From: a virus
Virus record (IMG/VR): IMGVR_UViG_3300017786_000003
Span: 43,861 to 107,860 of that record
Direction: 5' to 3' (one strand)
Length of the DNA: 64,000 nt
Shown: one piece after another, positions 51,649-62,204 of the stretch
Position numbering within the stretch: position 1 is the first letter of the stretch
Layout: each line of letters opens with the position of its first letter
Notes under the pieces: generated by a model
The model's database searches: none
What the model saw: only the letters and a program-made list of their open reading frames with translations
What the model was told of the DNA's origin: nothing
Program-made: the position numbers and the translations under genes

Positions 51649-54600
51649 TAGCGTTTAGATAATAATAGTTTAGTATTGTTTAATCTTAGTAACATTTTTC
51701 TATCTCCTGATCTATTTTTTCTTAATATTAATTGGTTAGAATAATGTCTAAATTTTTTGCGTTGTGTAGGAGACTTATCATAATTAAGATTAAGTGCATT
51801 TAAAGGTCTAATATAACCATTACACTGTGTATTAAATATAGGTTGTTCAACATTAGTAAATTCACCTCTATCATTTGTTATATCAAAAAATTGATTAAAT
51901 CTAAATTTATGTTCTACTTTAGATGATAGTATGTCTATGCTACTATTATTTATTATTGGATAATTTAATTCACCCCACGGATCATTGTAAGGTTGCATAT
52001 TTAGATTTAATAATCCAGATACTTGATCATTATTATAAACTATAGCATGATCAAAATTAAATTCTAAATCTTCCCACTTATCTTCTCCACAAGCGTTACC
52101 AAGTGTATTATTTTTATAGACGTATGTTTCAAGTTGATATTCAATACTTCTAACTGTATTAACAATTTGACCTGTATTTTCTATTAGATCTATTTCCCAA
52201 GGATAATCTACCTTATAGAAATTCACATATGAATCACACCTTGCATTATGTCTCCATATAGAACCTACTTCAAAGTTAGCATTTTCTTGCTCAAATATTT
52301 GATAGTTACAAACTCTATTACTTGTAAACGTTGGAGTATCTACTTGATAAATTAATGGTGCTGAATCAGGACAATCACCTGTAACAGTAGTAGTATAACC
52401 AGGTTGAGAAGTTGGACAATCACAAAGAACTCGTCTGCATATAGGTGGATTAACAGGATCACATGTACCCGTTGCTTGTGTATAGTCTCCGTTAGCATCT
52501 GGATAAACTATTGTGTATCCTGCAGGACAACTACAAGAAGGGGTAGAAGTACATATTTGGCCAAGAAATTCAGTAGCAATCATATCCCAGTTTGTTATTG
52601 GATATGATGCATCAATTGTAGATTGTATACCAAATTGATATCTATCAGTTGAAATACCAGCCGTACCAGGTGATATAGTTGGTGGTCCTCCTGTACTAGT
52701 AATATTATTTAATACCAATGGTTGAACTGGTACTGGACTATTTACACCACAATAAAGTGCATATACAAATTGATTTGCAGGAGCAGGACCTCCTGGAACT
52801 ATTGTACTAGATTGAAACTGGGTATTTGGTCCCGTTGGTGATGTAGTATCTGTAATTAATAATATAATTTGTGTAAAGTTTCCTTGTCCTGATCTATCTC
52901 CTAATGCAGAAGCTGCTTTATTATTAAGTAGTGCTTGTCCACCTGTTAAACCTCTAGTTATATTAGTACCTGTCCCAACAGTAGTTCCTGGTGGCCAAGC
53001 TCTAGCTGCTAATGTTTGAGCATACCAATTAAGAACATTTGCACGGGCTTGAGGTGTTGTAATATTATTAACCATACTTTGTGTAGAAGCTGCTGGTGAA
53101 CCAGTATTATTCACATCCCAACTTTGTGATAGGTTTGCCCATGCAGTAAATCCTATTTGCATTGTTCCAGCTTGTTGAGCATTTATAACTAAAGGATTTT
53201 GTAAAAACGCCTGTATCCATTGTTGTTGTGCAAATGCTCTAGTTCCTGGGTTATTAGGGTTTTGCCCTAATCCCATAGTACTTGTAGACATGTCTGTAGC
53301 AATAACTATATCTAATAAACATGCTTGTGTTCCACCTGTTAGGGTCATTGTTCCTCCATTGTCTACAGTAATTGTTGCAGGCTCAGTAATTGTATCTGCT
53401 CTTTCACATTTGAAAGATGTTGGATTGTAATTAAATCCTGGAGGACATTGAGGTACATCAGTTGTTAAAGTCTTAGTAGTAAAGAAATGATTTATACTAG
53501 GTAAAGTTAATTCTGGGTGCCAATCATGAAATGATATCCAAGCTTTAGCTTTTGGATCATAACTTACTGTCCAAGAACAATCATCAAAGTAAACTGGATC
53601 TCCAATACTAATATCTATTATTGTTGAACCAGTACCTAGACTACCTAATGCAGCTGTTACATTAAATTTAAATCCTCCTTCTTCAGTATAAGTTACATTG
53701 CTTATATATTCTTTTTTTACTTTATAATCTCTTTTACAGAAGTATACTATATCATTATTAGTATCATACACTGTTTGGCAACCTACACCTGCTATAGGAT
53801 TGTCAGATAATACAGAATGTTCTAACTCTGGAAATTGTCTTATTAATGAAGAAGGTAAGTATTTATTAAACCACCACTTCATACCTTTGTTAGATATAGG
53901 ATCTAAACCTTTACCTGCATATTGGAATATTTTTCCTTGTGCTTGTGATATAAAAAATAATCCCATTGGTGTATTCATTACACCTCTTAAACTTTCAGAT
54001 GAACCATATTCATTAGATAAATCAGAATTAGCAACATTTTGCATTGGTTGAGAAAAAAGACCACCATCACCAATAGTTACCTTTGTATCTAATTGAGTTT
54101 TTAAAACATCAACACCTTGAAACAATTGAGGAGATAAGTATGGGAAAAATACTAGTGCACCATTTTTACTAAAAGGTTTTATTACACTTACTTCACCTTT
54201 GAAATCTTTATAATTAAAGTTTAAGAATACTCTCCAGAAATCTTTTTTAGATTCTTCTTGAGCTCTTAAAGAATATACAAGTCTTTTAGGGTAACTTGTA
54301 AAACATGTTTCAGCAACCAAAGGATCATAATCTAATGGCTGTACTTGACCAAAGCTACCTATTTGAGTAACAAACTTTGATGGACTTAAAGATTCATCAT
54401 ATTTATAGAAGTTGTCTGCTTTTTCTATTCTTGCATGAAATAGCTCATCAAGATCATTGTAATCATATACACTGTATATTCTTCTTGCTGGTGATTCTTC
54501 CCAATCTCTATAATCTAAATTAATTTCTGACTCTACATAAAAATCTAATATACCATTATTGTGAGTATATATATAAGCAAACCTCATAGCTAATGCAGGA

Positions 54601-57600
54601 TTCGGATCATTTGCGTTTCCAAATATTGCACTTAATCCAGTATTACATGAATCATTTCCTCTATCTAAATAATATAGATCATCTGGAAATTTAGCATCTA
54701 ATGCATTTTCACTTTGCAACCCTAATGTTGCAATTTCTCCTGCCAAAGGAGTTAAGTCAAATCTTTGAGAATTCAACCAGTATCTTGGATAAGGAATATT
54801 AACATATAAAGAATAGTCAAATGTATAACCATCAGGTTGTCCTTGTAAGTAATTACTAAATATAGGCATTATTGTTTTTTCAGTATATCTACCTATAAAT
54901 GTATCACCAGAAAAAATTGGTTGGCTTTTATATTTAAATTGATTAGGTTTTGTTGGATCTAATAATTCAACACAACCTCTCATTTGTATTTGTTTAATAC
55001 CAGCCAGCTGTCCGTACTGATTATCCATATTAAACTTTAATGCCCCATAATAAGCTGATATCTGTCTTTTCTTTGATGATCCAGGGTCTAATAAATAGTT
55101 ATCAGAAAATGGTATTGGTTGACTGCTTACATATTCCCCTTGTGCATTTAGATTCATTTCTACTTCACCACCTACTACATATCTAGATTTATCTTTAAAA
55201 TCTGGATCTGATATTGGTTTATCTATAGCTACTGCCACAGTGCTTGGTCTAAATAAATTATTAATTTTATATTCTCCTTTGTTAAATGTTTGAAAAGAAG
55301 AACCTAAATAATTTGAGTCAGTACATTTAATTCTCCATAAACCATTTGTTTGATTTCTGTATGTATCAAAAAATCCAGATGAATTATGTTTCCATGCAAA
55401 ATCTGAATCATTAACCATTGCATATATTAAATCTATAATTTCATTTCCACCTATTGCAACATTTGCTTTAGCAACAGCCATACCTGCAAAAACTCTAACT
55501 ACAAAAGGAAGATTAGAAACACTAGTATCTTTTCTAGTTGAATTACTTTTCATTCCACCAATTACTCCGGGGATACCACCTTCAGCAGACTGTATACCTT
55601 CACTAACGGCTGTTGCAATTTGACTAACTGCTCCCCCACTATAAAAATCTCCAACTGCTATTAAATCATCTATTAAAAATTGTTCAACTATTTGCAATAC
55701 TGTAGAAGCTGCACCAGCTGCACCAGCTACAGGTCCATTAACCAAAAGCCATCCCCCAGGCTGTACACCATAACCAGCACCCGCAGGTCCTCCAAAACCC
55801 CAATTTCCACTTACAGAATCCATAGCAGCCCTTGCTCCTTCAAAACTACTAGTATCAGTACCTCTCACTTGATGAAATGCATAACCTAAACCAATAAGAG
55901 AAGCAATTACTGCACCACCATTTCTTAATAATTTAAATTGTGGATGGTCTTCTGATGGTTTAAAATATCCAAATGCATTACCTGTTAACTGACCATACAT
56001 TCTAGCTTCAAATGCATTTAAAAATGGTTTTGTAAACATAAGTTCAGGAGAAGAAAATGTAAAAACTTTTCTTGAATATCCAGCAGGTTCACCATCTACG
56101 TCTGGTCTATCACCTAATGCTCTATATCCATTTACACCTAATGACTGAGTAAAACTATCACAACCACTAGTTCTATTTAATGGGCCTCCTTGAATACCAT
56201 CATGAAAATATATATCTGGTCTTAAATCATTATATGGATAGTTAGGATATAAACCTTGAACCCCATCTCCTATAAGATCTTGTGCGTTTGGTACAGTGTA
56301 CTTACGCATATTTCTAAATAAACCTTTTGCAAGTATAGATCTTGCACCAAGCCTTGAACCTCTTAAAATTTCATAACCAACTACATTTTCAATAAATGTA
56401 CCGTCATTATTTGTTGGTCTTCCTATATTTTCAAACTCAACTCCTAATATCTGCATAGTATCACCATTGTCTTTAGTGATATGTAATGGACCTGCATTAC
56501 CTATTTCTTCTGTTGGCATCTTATGATGTCTAATTGGTAAGCCACATAAATCTCCCCAAATATCAGGTCTATTACTAGGATATCTTTCTGTTGATTCCCA
56601 ATATCCCATTTTACCTCTTGCGGTAATAACATCACCATTTGCTGATATTTCTTGTAATCCTTGTTGGGTAATAGACCCAGTGTTATATACTTTATATACT
56701 GGATCTCCATTAGGATCTATAACATTTTCTCCAAAAATAATTTCATTTTCTAAAACTGTATTTCCATTATCTAATGTATAATTTTCAGGTGCTCTACCCG
56801 GTATATGATATGAAGAAGATCTTTCACCAGTATTATATATCCAACGTATAAAAAATGCATATTGTTCATCCCTCATAAAACCCATATTATTCCCACCTAA
56901 AGAATAATAAGTTGAATCTTGTTGATTAATTACCCAATTAACTTGTATTTGATTAGCAATAGGTTGATAATTAAAATCAAATTGTTCTGTTGGTCCTTGT
57001 CTAATTAAGTAATCATTAACAACAAACATAGACTCTGATTTTTCATAAGCAGGACTACGTAAAGGTATTTGATCTAAAGCTACAGCAGTTAATGCTGGGT
57101 CAATATAATCTATGTTAATATTAACTTGTTGTGTACTATATAACCCAATTTTTTTAGCAAATGTTTGACCTTGGTTTCTCACTAATAATACTAATTCAAA
57201 GTACTCATAGTCTTCATCTAAATTACTTATTGATATATCTAATGATCCTTGTGAACCTGCATGTGACCAAAGTGTTTGAATATTAGATACTCCAATATAG
57301 TCAGTTACTCTTTGTTCATTTTCTGTATAAGCAACAAATGCTTGATAAGAACCATTTGATAATAATCCTCCGTCAGTATTTTTATTTAGTTTTACGCAAG
57401 GTGTATCTAATAAAGGAGCCAATCTTATTTGTTCACAATCTAATTGTAATGGTAATATGTTTTCATATATTACACATGGATCACCAGGAGCAGAAGTTAT
57501 TTCTTGTTTATATGGTATATCATCTATGTTCATTGCACGTGATGGATTATTACCATCATCCCAATAAACTTCCCATGTACAATCAAAATTTTCTTTTGAT

Positions 57601-58004
57601 GCACCTGTAATAAGAAATTTAGTATTAAAATTTAAACAAGGATCATTTACTAATGTAGTATATTTACATTCACTGTCATCAAATGTACCTATCTCTGAGT
57701 TGTTATTATCAGTAGAATATATAATCCATTCATCTCCGTATCTATGTATAGCACCAATTATTGTATATGGTATAACACCACATTGTAAATTAGCCGGTTC
57801 ATTTCCTAATAGACCTACATCACCATCATTAGAGTTATTAACTGCATTACGTGCATGCCACCAACTCATGTTGTTCTCCATGGAAGGTGCAATGTCCTTG
57901 TTCATACCCTTTACAAAAGAGTTAGAAACTATAGATGAACTGCTTTTAGGTCGTGCACTAGCTGGTCTACCTTTAGATTTAGAAGATGTCTTTTTTTTTG
58001 CCAT
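51648..58004 (-). CDS. Muzzle-like tail protein with inserted VWA module
   Basis: A 2118-residue tail protein. The N-terminal region (SNSFVKGMNKDIAP, then WWHARNA...GLLGNEPAN) and C-terminal landmarks (FHDWHPEL near 1490; SIWRHNARCDSYVNFY near 1913; VNTVRSIEYQLETY) follow crAss-like muzzle proteins that line the distal tail. Between these landmarks an extra block of about 400 residues holds a VWA domain with a full DxSxS metal site, D1571-M-S-T-S. It is flanked by three Cys-rich CP.G[YF] segments and ends before VGSIWRHN. The tail role is inferred from order and motifs. The insert suggests binding to host glycan or protein. Coupled to the SET/peptidase gene. Confidence 0.7.
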   Translation of the reverse strand: MAKKKTSSKSKGRPASARPKSSSSIVSNSFVKGMNKDIAPSMENNMSWWHARNAVNNSNDGDVGLLGNEPANLQCGVIPYTIIGAIHRYGDEWIIYSTDNNNSEIGTFDDSECKYTTLVNDPCLNFNTKFLITGASKENFDCTWEVYWDDGNNPSRAMNIDDIPYKQEITSAPGDPCVIYENILPLQLDCEQIRLAPLLDTPCVKLNKNTDGGLLSNGSYQAFVAYTENEQRVTDYIGVSNIQTLWSHAGSQGSLDISISNLDEDYEYFELVLLVRNQGQTFAKKIGLYSTQQVNINIDYIDPALTAVALDQIPLRSPAYEKSESMFVVNDYLIRQGPTEQFDFNYQPIANQIQVNWVINQQDSTYYSLGGNNMGFMRDEQYAFFIRWIYNTGERSSSYHIPGRAPENYTLDNGNTVLENEIIFGENVIDPNGDPVYKVYNTGSITQQGLQEISANGDVITARGKMGYWESTERYPSNRPDIWGDLCGLPIRHHKMPTEEIGNAGPLHITKDNGDTMQILGVEFENIGRPTNNDGTFIENVVGYEILRGSRLGARSILAKGLFRNMRKYTVPNAQDLIGDGVQGLYPNYPYNDLRPDIYFHDGIQGGPLNRTSGCDSFTQSLGVNGYRALGDRPDVDGEPAGYSRKVFTFSSPELMFTKPFLNAFEARMYGQLTGNAFGYFKPSEDHPQFKLLRNGGAVIASLIGLGYAFHQVRGTDTSSFEGARAAMDSVSGNWGFGGPAGAGYGVQPGGWLLVNGPVAGAAGAASTVLQIVEQFLIDDLIAVGDFYSGGAVSQIATAVSEGIQSAEGGIPGVIGGMKSNSTRKDTSVSNLPFVVRVFAGMAVAKANVAIGGNEIIDLIYAMVNDSDFAWKHNSSGFFDTYRNQTNGLWRIKCTDSNYLGSSFQTFNKGEYKINNLFRPSTVAVAIDKPISDPDFKDKSRYVVGGEVEMNLNAQGEYVSSQPIPFSDNYLLDPGSSKKRQISAYYGALKFNMDNQYGQLAGIKQIQMRGCVELLDPTKPNQFKYKSQPIFSGDTFIGRYTEKTIMPIFSNYLQGQPDGYTFDYSLYVNIPYPRYWLNSQRFDLTPLAGEIATLGLQSENALDAKFPDDLYYLDRGNDSCNTGLSAIFGNANDPNPALAMRFAYIYTHNNGILDFYVESEINLDYRDWEESPARRIYSVYDYNDLDELFHARIEKADNFYKYDESLSPSKFVTQIGSFGQVQPLDYDPLVAETCFTSYPKRLVYSLRAQEESKKDFWRVFLNFNYKDFKGEVSVIKPFSKNGALVFFPYLSPQLFQGVDVLKTQLDTKVTIGDGGLFSQPMQNVANSDLSNEYGSSESLRGVMNTPMGLFFISQAQGKIFQYAGKGLDPISNKGMKWWFNKYLPSSLIRQFPELEHSVLSDNPIAGVGCQTVYDTNNDIVYFCKRDYKVKKEYISNVTYTEEGGFKFNVTAALGSLGTGSTIIDISIGDPVYFDDCSWTVSYDPKAKAWISFHDWHPELTLPSINHFFTTKTLTTDVPQCPPGFNYNPTSFKCERADTITEPATITVDNGGTMTLTGGTQACLLDIVIATDMSTSTMGLGQNPNNPGTRAFAQQQWIQAFLQNPLVINAQQAGTMQIGFTAWANLSQSWDVNNTGSPAASTQSMVNNITTPQARANVLNWYAQTLAARAWPPGTTVGTGTNITRGLTGGQALLNNKAASALGDRSGQGNFTQIILLITDTTSPTGPNTQFQSSTIVPGGPAPANQFVYALYCGVNSPVPVQPLVLNNITSTGGPPTISPGTAGISTDRYQFGIQSTIDASYPITNWDMIATEFLGQICTSTPSCSCPAGYTIVYPDANGDYTQATGTCDPVNPPICRRVLCDCPTSQPGYTTTVTGDCPDSAPLIYQVDTPTFTSNRVCNYQIFEQENANFEVGSIWRHNARCDSYVNFYKVDYPWEIDLIENTGQIVNTVRSIEYQLETYVYKNNTLGNACGEDKWEDLEFNFDHAIVYNNDQVSGLLNLNMQPYNDPWGELNYPIINNSSIDILSSKVEHKFRFNQFFDITNDRGEFTNVEQPIFNTQCNGYIRPLNALNLNYDKSPTQRKKFRHYSNQLILRKNRSGDRKMLLRLNNTKLLLSKR

Positions 58005-58021
58005 AATATATTACCCTTTAT

Positions 58022-58990
58022 TTAACAGGTTGCACTGGTTGATGATTGACTTGTTGTAGAGTCATTAGGATTTACAGTAAATTTTTCTGGCAAAGGAGCA
58101 ACTGGATTATTAGGAGCATAGCTCAAGAACATATTATAATAGTTATGATATTGTGCTCTTCTATTTACTTCCCACATTTTTCTCATTTCTGCAAAGTTTG
58201 GTGTATTAACAAATGTTAATGCATTGTTTCTTGCTCCTCTTAGTTTCTGTGATACTAAATTTAATTGCTGAGAAACGTTCTCACCGTTCCATACCATATT
58301 TTCAAGTATTCTTTCTTTAACTGCATATTCATAATATTCATTACAATAAGGATGATCTAATACTAATAAATCTCCATATGCATCTTCCATAGCACCCTGA
58401 TAACTTATATAAACTTTTCCTGTTCTAAATGTTGTAACTAAAAATCCATCTCTAACTTCAGCTATATCTAATGCTTGTGCACCTAATGTAGGACAAAAAC
58501 AAACAGCATCATTTACATCTTGAATTCTTAATTGAGTCCAACTATCAAATTGTCTATATTGATGTGGTCCTACTCTTTGAACTAACTGGTAACTGTTTTT
58601 ATCATCACAAGTTTTAATAACACATACATCTTTACAGGTGTCATCTTTACTGCATGGTGACATTTCTCCAGGAGAAGGAACATAAGGTACTTCATTAAAT
58701 GTTTCAATATGTGTACCAGATGGCATTGTTGCATTAACTGTATAGCTGCCACATCTAAATGCATAATTTATATATTTGAAATCCATAGGTAATTGCCCTC
58801 TACCATGTTCTATATCAATTATGACCTGCTTAGTTCTGTGAATTCTTAAACCTAAATCATAATTAACTCTTTGAGCAACTTTAATTAATTGCTGTGGCTC
58901 AATCATTCCTTCCAATGCATAGGTTGAAAAATCAATGGAAACATCTTCCATTAATTGACTGAATGTTCTATATTTTTGTGATACTCCCAT
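58022..58990 (-). CDS. Ring-like tail protein A
   Basis: A 322-residue protein. The N-terminus is helical (FSQLMEDVSIDFSTYALEG, PQQLIKVAQRVNYDL), followed by beta strands with DFKYINYAF and cysteine-containing turns. The C-terminal half is helical and ends in a polar Ser/Thr tail. Its place directly before the muzzle-like gene matches ring proteins of crAss-like tails. No enzyme motif is present. Its start overlaps the preceding gene's stop (TAATG), so the two ring-like genes are coupled. Confidence 0.55.
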   Translation of the reverse strand: MGVSQKYRTFSQLMEDVSIDFSTYALEGMIEPQQLIKVAQRVNYDLGLRIHRTKQVIIDIEHGRGQLPMDFKYINYAFRCGSYTVNATMPSGTHIETFNEVPYVPSPGEMSPCSKDDTCKDVCVIKTCDDKNSYQLVQRVGPHQYRQFDSWTQLRIQDVNDAVCFCPTLGAQALDIAEVRDGFLVTTFRTGKVYISYQGAMEDAYGDLLVLDHPYCNEYYEYAVKERILENMVWNGENVSQQLNLVSQKLRGARNNALTFVNTPNFAEMRKMWEVNRRAQYHNYYNMFLSYAPNNPVAPLPEKFTVNPNDSTTSQSSTSATC

Positions 58991-59661
58991 TATCTATTAA
59001 TATTTATTTTATTATCAGAATCCTCTGGCGGAACTTGCATAGTATTCATCATAGTCTGTATTACTTGAGCTTCTATTTCTGCAAATAATGCTTCAGGTAT
59101 ATATATTTCTTGATCATACCTAGGTATACAGTTATTTGTATCATCACAGTCCCAATTAGTTATATCTGAATCAAATACTCCTTCTAATTTTAAAGCATCC
59201 CATTCAATATTTGGTGCATATATATAACCATCTAACCACCAAAAATATAATGTTTTATTATATTTAAAAGTTGTAGTTTTAGTCATAGAAGTAAAAGTAC
59301 CCGGCTGAGTAGCTTGAAGTTCTTTTGATCCATCTATAGAGCTTACAGTACGTATTAGAGGTCCCCAGTATCCTTCAAACATAGAAGGTAGTTTCTTTTT
59401 AGATCTTTTGATTGTACATCCACTTGTTATACCTGCACAGTGTGCCTCTACTTTATCTACATCAATTAATTCAATATATGGTAATGTTTTCCAAACTGAA
59501 TTAAATTTCATTAGTTTATTGGCATAATCTTGTCTTCTCATTAATACTTGAGCGTACTTCTCTATTAGGCTGTATATATATCTATCAGTTACAAATGCAT
59601 CTTGTACTTCTGCTTTTACTTGACCTCTGATTCTAGATATTGCTTCTGATATTTTTGACAT
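58990..59661 (-). CDS. Ring-like tail protein B
   Basis: A 223-residue protein, helical at the start (ISEAISRIRGQVKAEVQDAF, then LIEKYAQVLMRRQ) and beta-rich in the middle, with an aromatic strand TLYFWWLDGYIYAPN. It ends in a helix (FAEIEAQVIQTMMNTMQ) and an acidic tail. It lies upstream of ring-like protein A and is coupled to it. The pattern and place fit crAss-like neck/tail ring proteins, but the specific ring is not identified. Confidence 0.55.
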   Translation of the reverse strand: MSKISEAISRIRGQVKAEVQDAFVTDRYIYSLIEKYAQVLMRRQDYANKLMKFNSVWKTLPYIELIDVDKVEAHCAGITSGCTIKRSKKKLPSMFEGYWGPLIRTVSSIDGSKELQATQPGTFTSMTKTTTFKYNKTLYFWWLDGYIYAPNIEWDALKLEGVFDSDITNWDCDDTNNCIPRYDQEIYIPEALFAEIEAQVIQTMMNTMQVPPEDSDNKININR

Positions 59662-59666
59662 ATTAT

Positions 59667-60233
59667 TTACTTTTCAAATTCATTATAATGCTTTAACTCT
59701 TCTTTATTCTTATCAGCATTGTGATCATATAAATGAGCCACTCTGTATTTATTTTTCATAACTACATACTTGGTCCAATTTGCAGGATATTCTTTAGCTA
59801 CAGTTCTTTTAAAATCTCTGCATGCTACAAATCTCCATAGATCCCTATTTTTAAATCTATATTTGGTTGACCAATTGGTATAAAATATTTTACCTAAGTT
59901 ACCATCAGTTTCCCAATTTTTATTTTGTAAGACTTTACCGTATTGATTAGAAAGAGCATAATTTGTATTAACTGATTTTGATGAAGGACATGTACCTATA
60001 AATAAATATCCTAATGAATCAGGTAATTCTACACCATCTCTATTTTTAACAACAGCCTTCCATAACTCTATATTGTATAACTTAATTATACTTTTTAATT
60101 TCTTATTATCTATATCAGAATATAAAGGTTTTTTCTCTTTAAATTCTTTTATTGTTTCTCCATTTAATAACCCTAATCTTTTTTCTCTATACCTTGGAGC
60201 TTTTAAATTGGGTTTTTTAAAATTATTAATCAT
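59667..60233 (-). CDS. Conserved-type hypothetical protein beside ring genes
   Basis: A 188-residue basic protein with aromatic strands. Characteristic stretches are RDGVELPDSLGYLFIGTC, KNWETDGNLGKIFYTNW and DLWRFVACRDFKR, a pattern I associate with an unnamed protein family that sits next to tail-ring genes in crAss-like phages. There is no catalytic motif I can name. It is preceded by a terminator from the phosphoesterase gene, so it probably starts a new unit or depends on read-through. An assembly or structural role is possible. Confidence 0.55.
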   Translation of the reverse strand: MINNFKKPNLKAPRYREKRLGLLNGETIKEFKEKKPLYSDIDNKKLKSIIKLYNIELWKAVVKNRDGVELPDSLGYLFIGTCPSSKSVNTNYALSNQYGKVLQNKNWETDGNLGKIFYTNWSTKYRFKNRDLWRFVACRDFKRTVAKEYPANWTKYVVMKNKYRVAHLYDHNADKNKEELKHYNEFEK

Positions 60234-60253
60234 ATAGTTATATTTATAATTTA

Positions 60254-60289
60254 CAAAAAAAACCCCACTTTATGAAATTTAAGTGAGGT
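60254..60289 (-). terminator. Terminator after the phosphoesterase gene
   Basis: On the minus strand, ACCTCACTT (60289-60281) pairs with AAGTGGGGT (60270-60262) with one G-T pair. A T tract of about nine follows (A run at 60254-60262 on the plus strand). It marks the end of the phosphoesterase transcript. Confidence 0.7.
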
Positions 60290-60291
60290 CT

Positions 60292-61515
60292 TTATAAAGC
60301 TTGATAAGTTAATTCGCAGATGTTACCCATTATAGGGTGTTGTATTTCTAATTTACCAGATCTTCTATTACCTACATATTTGTTACTATAATGATAGTAA
60401 TCTGTCTTTCCTAAACTAGGTAATGTTTTTTCTATAAAACCTGCTGTTTCATTAGATGTCATATATTCAACCTTTCTGTCAGTGTGTATATGACCTTTGA
60501 ATAAAGTTCTATTTATAGTAGCTCCCCATTCTTTAGGGTATTCAGTAGCAAATATTAAAGGATTATTTTTACTACGTTTATCTCCATGCTCAAATGCATT
60601 AAAATTACTATGCCAAACATGAACTTTTCTTTCTTCATAATTTATATCCCATTCTATTTCTTCACTCTCTATTGACTTTGACAGTGCGTGAACTAAATGA
60701 AATGAAGACAATCTATCATGGTTACCTGGTACATAAACAACAACTAATTCTTTACAGAAAGCTTTTATATAATTAATAGCCCAATGCATTGCATCAAATG
60801 CCTGCATATAAGCGTCTGTAGCTTTCATACAGTTATCTAATCCTGTTCCGCTAGTAGTAGTGCCCTCAAACGTATCCATGTTGATTAAATCTCCTCCTAC
60901 AACAAAATACATTTTTTCAATATAATGTACAGGAGCTGCCTTACTCATAAGATATATAATAGTATCTTCAAAATCTTTATCTATAGTATCATTACCTTCT
61001 TTACCAAAATGTATATCTTGTAAAGAAATAACACCACATACTGGGTCAGACTTATCTACTGATTTTAAACTAAATTTTGGAAGCTTATGTTTTTTTGGTT
61101 TCCATACCTCAAGAAGATTTTTAAATAAATTTTCTTCTTGATCTTTCAATTGAGTAACTAATGCTGACACTCTCCAATGATCACCCATTTGTTTATTCCA
61201 ATACTGTGATAATCTCCATTTATTAGTATCTATCTTAAGTAAACTTATAATCTCTTCTGCACTCTTAGGTTCATAATCAAATGTACCAGATATTTTACCT
61301 TCACCTTTATCTAAATCAATAGACTCAACTAATTGTGCTTTATCAGCAGCTTTAGAAAAAAAGTTTGTTTTTTTTCTTTGTTTGCTTCTATCTGCTAATA
61401 TTTCTTTTTTAATTTTTCTATATTCTTCTTCTGTAATTCCTATTCTTTCAGCACTTATTTTAGGATGCTTTTTCCATTTTAATGAGTCAATTACTTTTTG
61501 TTTTATATAGTTCAT
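60292..61515 (-). CDS. Calcineurin-like metallophosphoesterase
   Basis: A 407-residue protein. The N-terminal 60 residues have a helix-turn-helix look (HPKISAERIGITEEEYRKI). The C-terminal 250 residues are a metallophosphoesterase: D167-I-H169, G208-D209, G264-N-H-D267, an H310 (FEHGDK) and G341-H-I-H344. These are the ligands of a binuclear metal site. The substrate is unknown and could be nucleic acid or a small phosphoester. It is flanked by minus-strand terminators on both sides, suggesting a single-gene unit. Similar enzymes with N-terminal DNA-binding regions occur in many phages. Confidence 0.85.
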   Translation of the reverse strand: MNYIKQKVIDSLKWKKHPKISAERIGITEEEYRKIKKEILADRSKQRKKTNFFSKAADKAQLVESIDLDKGEGKISGTFDYEPKSAEEIISLLKIDTNKWRLSQYWNKQMGDHWRVSALVTQLKDQEENLFKNLLEVWKPKKHKLPKFSLKSVDKSDPVCGVISLQDIHFGKEGNDTIDKDFEDTIIYLMSKAAPVHYIEKMYFVVGGDLINMDTFEGTTTSGTGLDNCMKATDAYMQAFDAMHWAINYIKAFCKELVVVYVPGNHDRLSSFHLVHALSKSIESEEIEWDINYEERKVHVWHSNFNAFEHGDKRSKNNPLIFATEYPKEWGATINRTLFKGHIHTDRKVEYMTSNETAGFIEKTLPSLGKTDYYHYSNKYVGNRRSGKLEIQHPIMGNICELTYQAL

Positions 61516-61543
61516 CTGTTTTGTGTTTTTTTTATAAAGATAA

Positions 61544-61579
61544 GAAAAAAAAAGAGACTGGCTATTTTAACCAGTCTCT
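61544..61579 (-). terminator. Terminator downstream of the Cys-rich FN3 gene
   Basis: On the minus strand, AGAGACTGG (61579-61571) pairs perfectly over nine bases with CCAGTCTCT (61561-61553), then runs into a T tract of eight or more. It lies 29 bases before the phosphoesterase ATG on the same strand. Confidence 0.8.
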
Positions 61580-61625
61580 CCAACGTTTGTAGTAGAAAAC
61601 CAACAAACCACCACTCTGTTGTTTT

Positions 61626-62186
61626 TTATGCTGCTATAGTAGAAACTAACAATTCAATAGGTACACATGCTCCACCTATTTGTGAATCTTGTATCTTAAT
61701 TTTGTAAGCTGTACTAGCAGTTAAATTAGTTATTGTATAGTTTGAAATAGTTGTTGCTATTGGAGCAGCGTTTACTAACGTCCATCCTGAAGGATTAATT
61801 TGTGTATCAATATATATATTAATACCATTACTAGAACTCCATATACCATCCCACAGTACATTTATGGAAGAACTAGTTACCACCCCTGCATATTGATTAT
61901 AAGGATTATGTGCTAAATCATTAGATGAACAAGCCCCATTACCATTTATTTGTAATAGACAAAGTTTTTGAATTATCTGATCTAATCTAGTACCAGAAGT
62001 AATTACTATCTGTCCACCAGCTGGGCCAATTTGAAATGATGTACCACAATAACTTACACACGCAGCACACTGAACATCATCACACCTTTCACTTCCTGTA
62101 CTACAATCTGTATACGTACATGGATTAGTCAAAGCTGTATCAGCACAGCTACATTTTTCACTACATTTTGTACAATTACATGCCAT
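61626..62186 (-). CDS. Cys-rich surface protein with FN3-like domain
   Basis: A 186-residue protein. The first about 48 residues carry eleven cysteines in C-x-C and C-x-x-C spacings (MACNCTKCSEKCSCAD, then PCTYTDC), suggesting a metal- or disulfide-stabilised tip or base. The C-terminal 100 residues look like one fibronectin type III-like sandwich (INVLWDGIW ... YTITNLTASTAYKIKI). No signal peptide is present, which points to a virion rather than an envelope location. It is next to the larger VWA/FN3 protein and ends with a strong terminator. Probably part of a surface appendage. Confidence 0.6.
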   Translation of the reverse strand: MACNCTKCSEKCSCADTALTNPCTYTDCSTGSERCDDVQCAACVSYCGTSFQIGPAGGQIVITSGTRLDQIIQKLCLLQINGNGACSSNDLAHNPYNQYAGVVTSSSINVLWDGIWSSSNGINIYIDTQINPSGWTLVNAAPIATTISNYTITNLTASTAYKIKIQDSQIGGACVPIELLVSTIAA

Positions 62187-62204
62187 TTTTTAATTTTTTA
62201 TATT

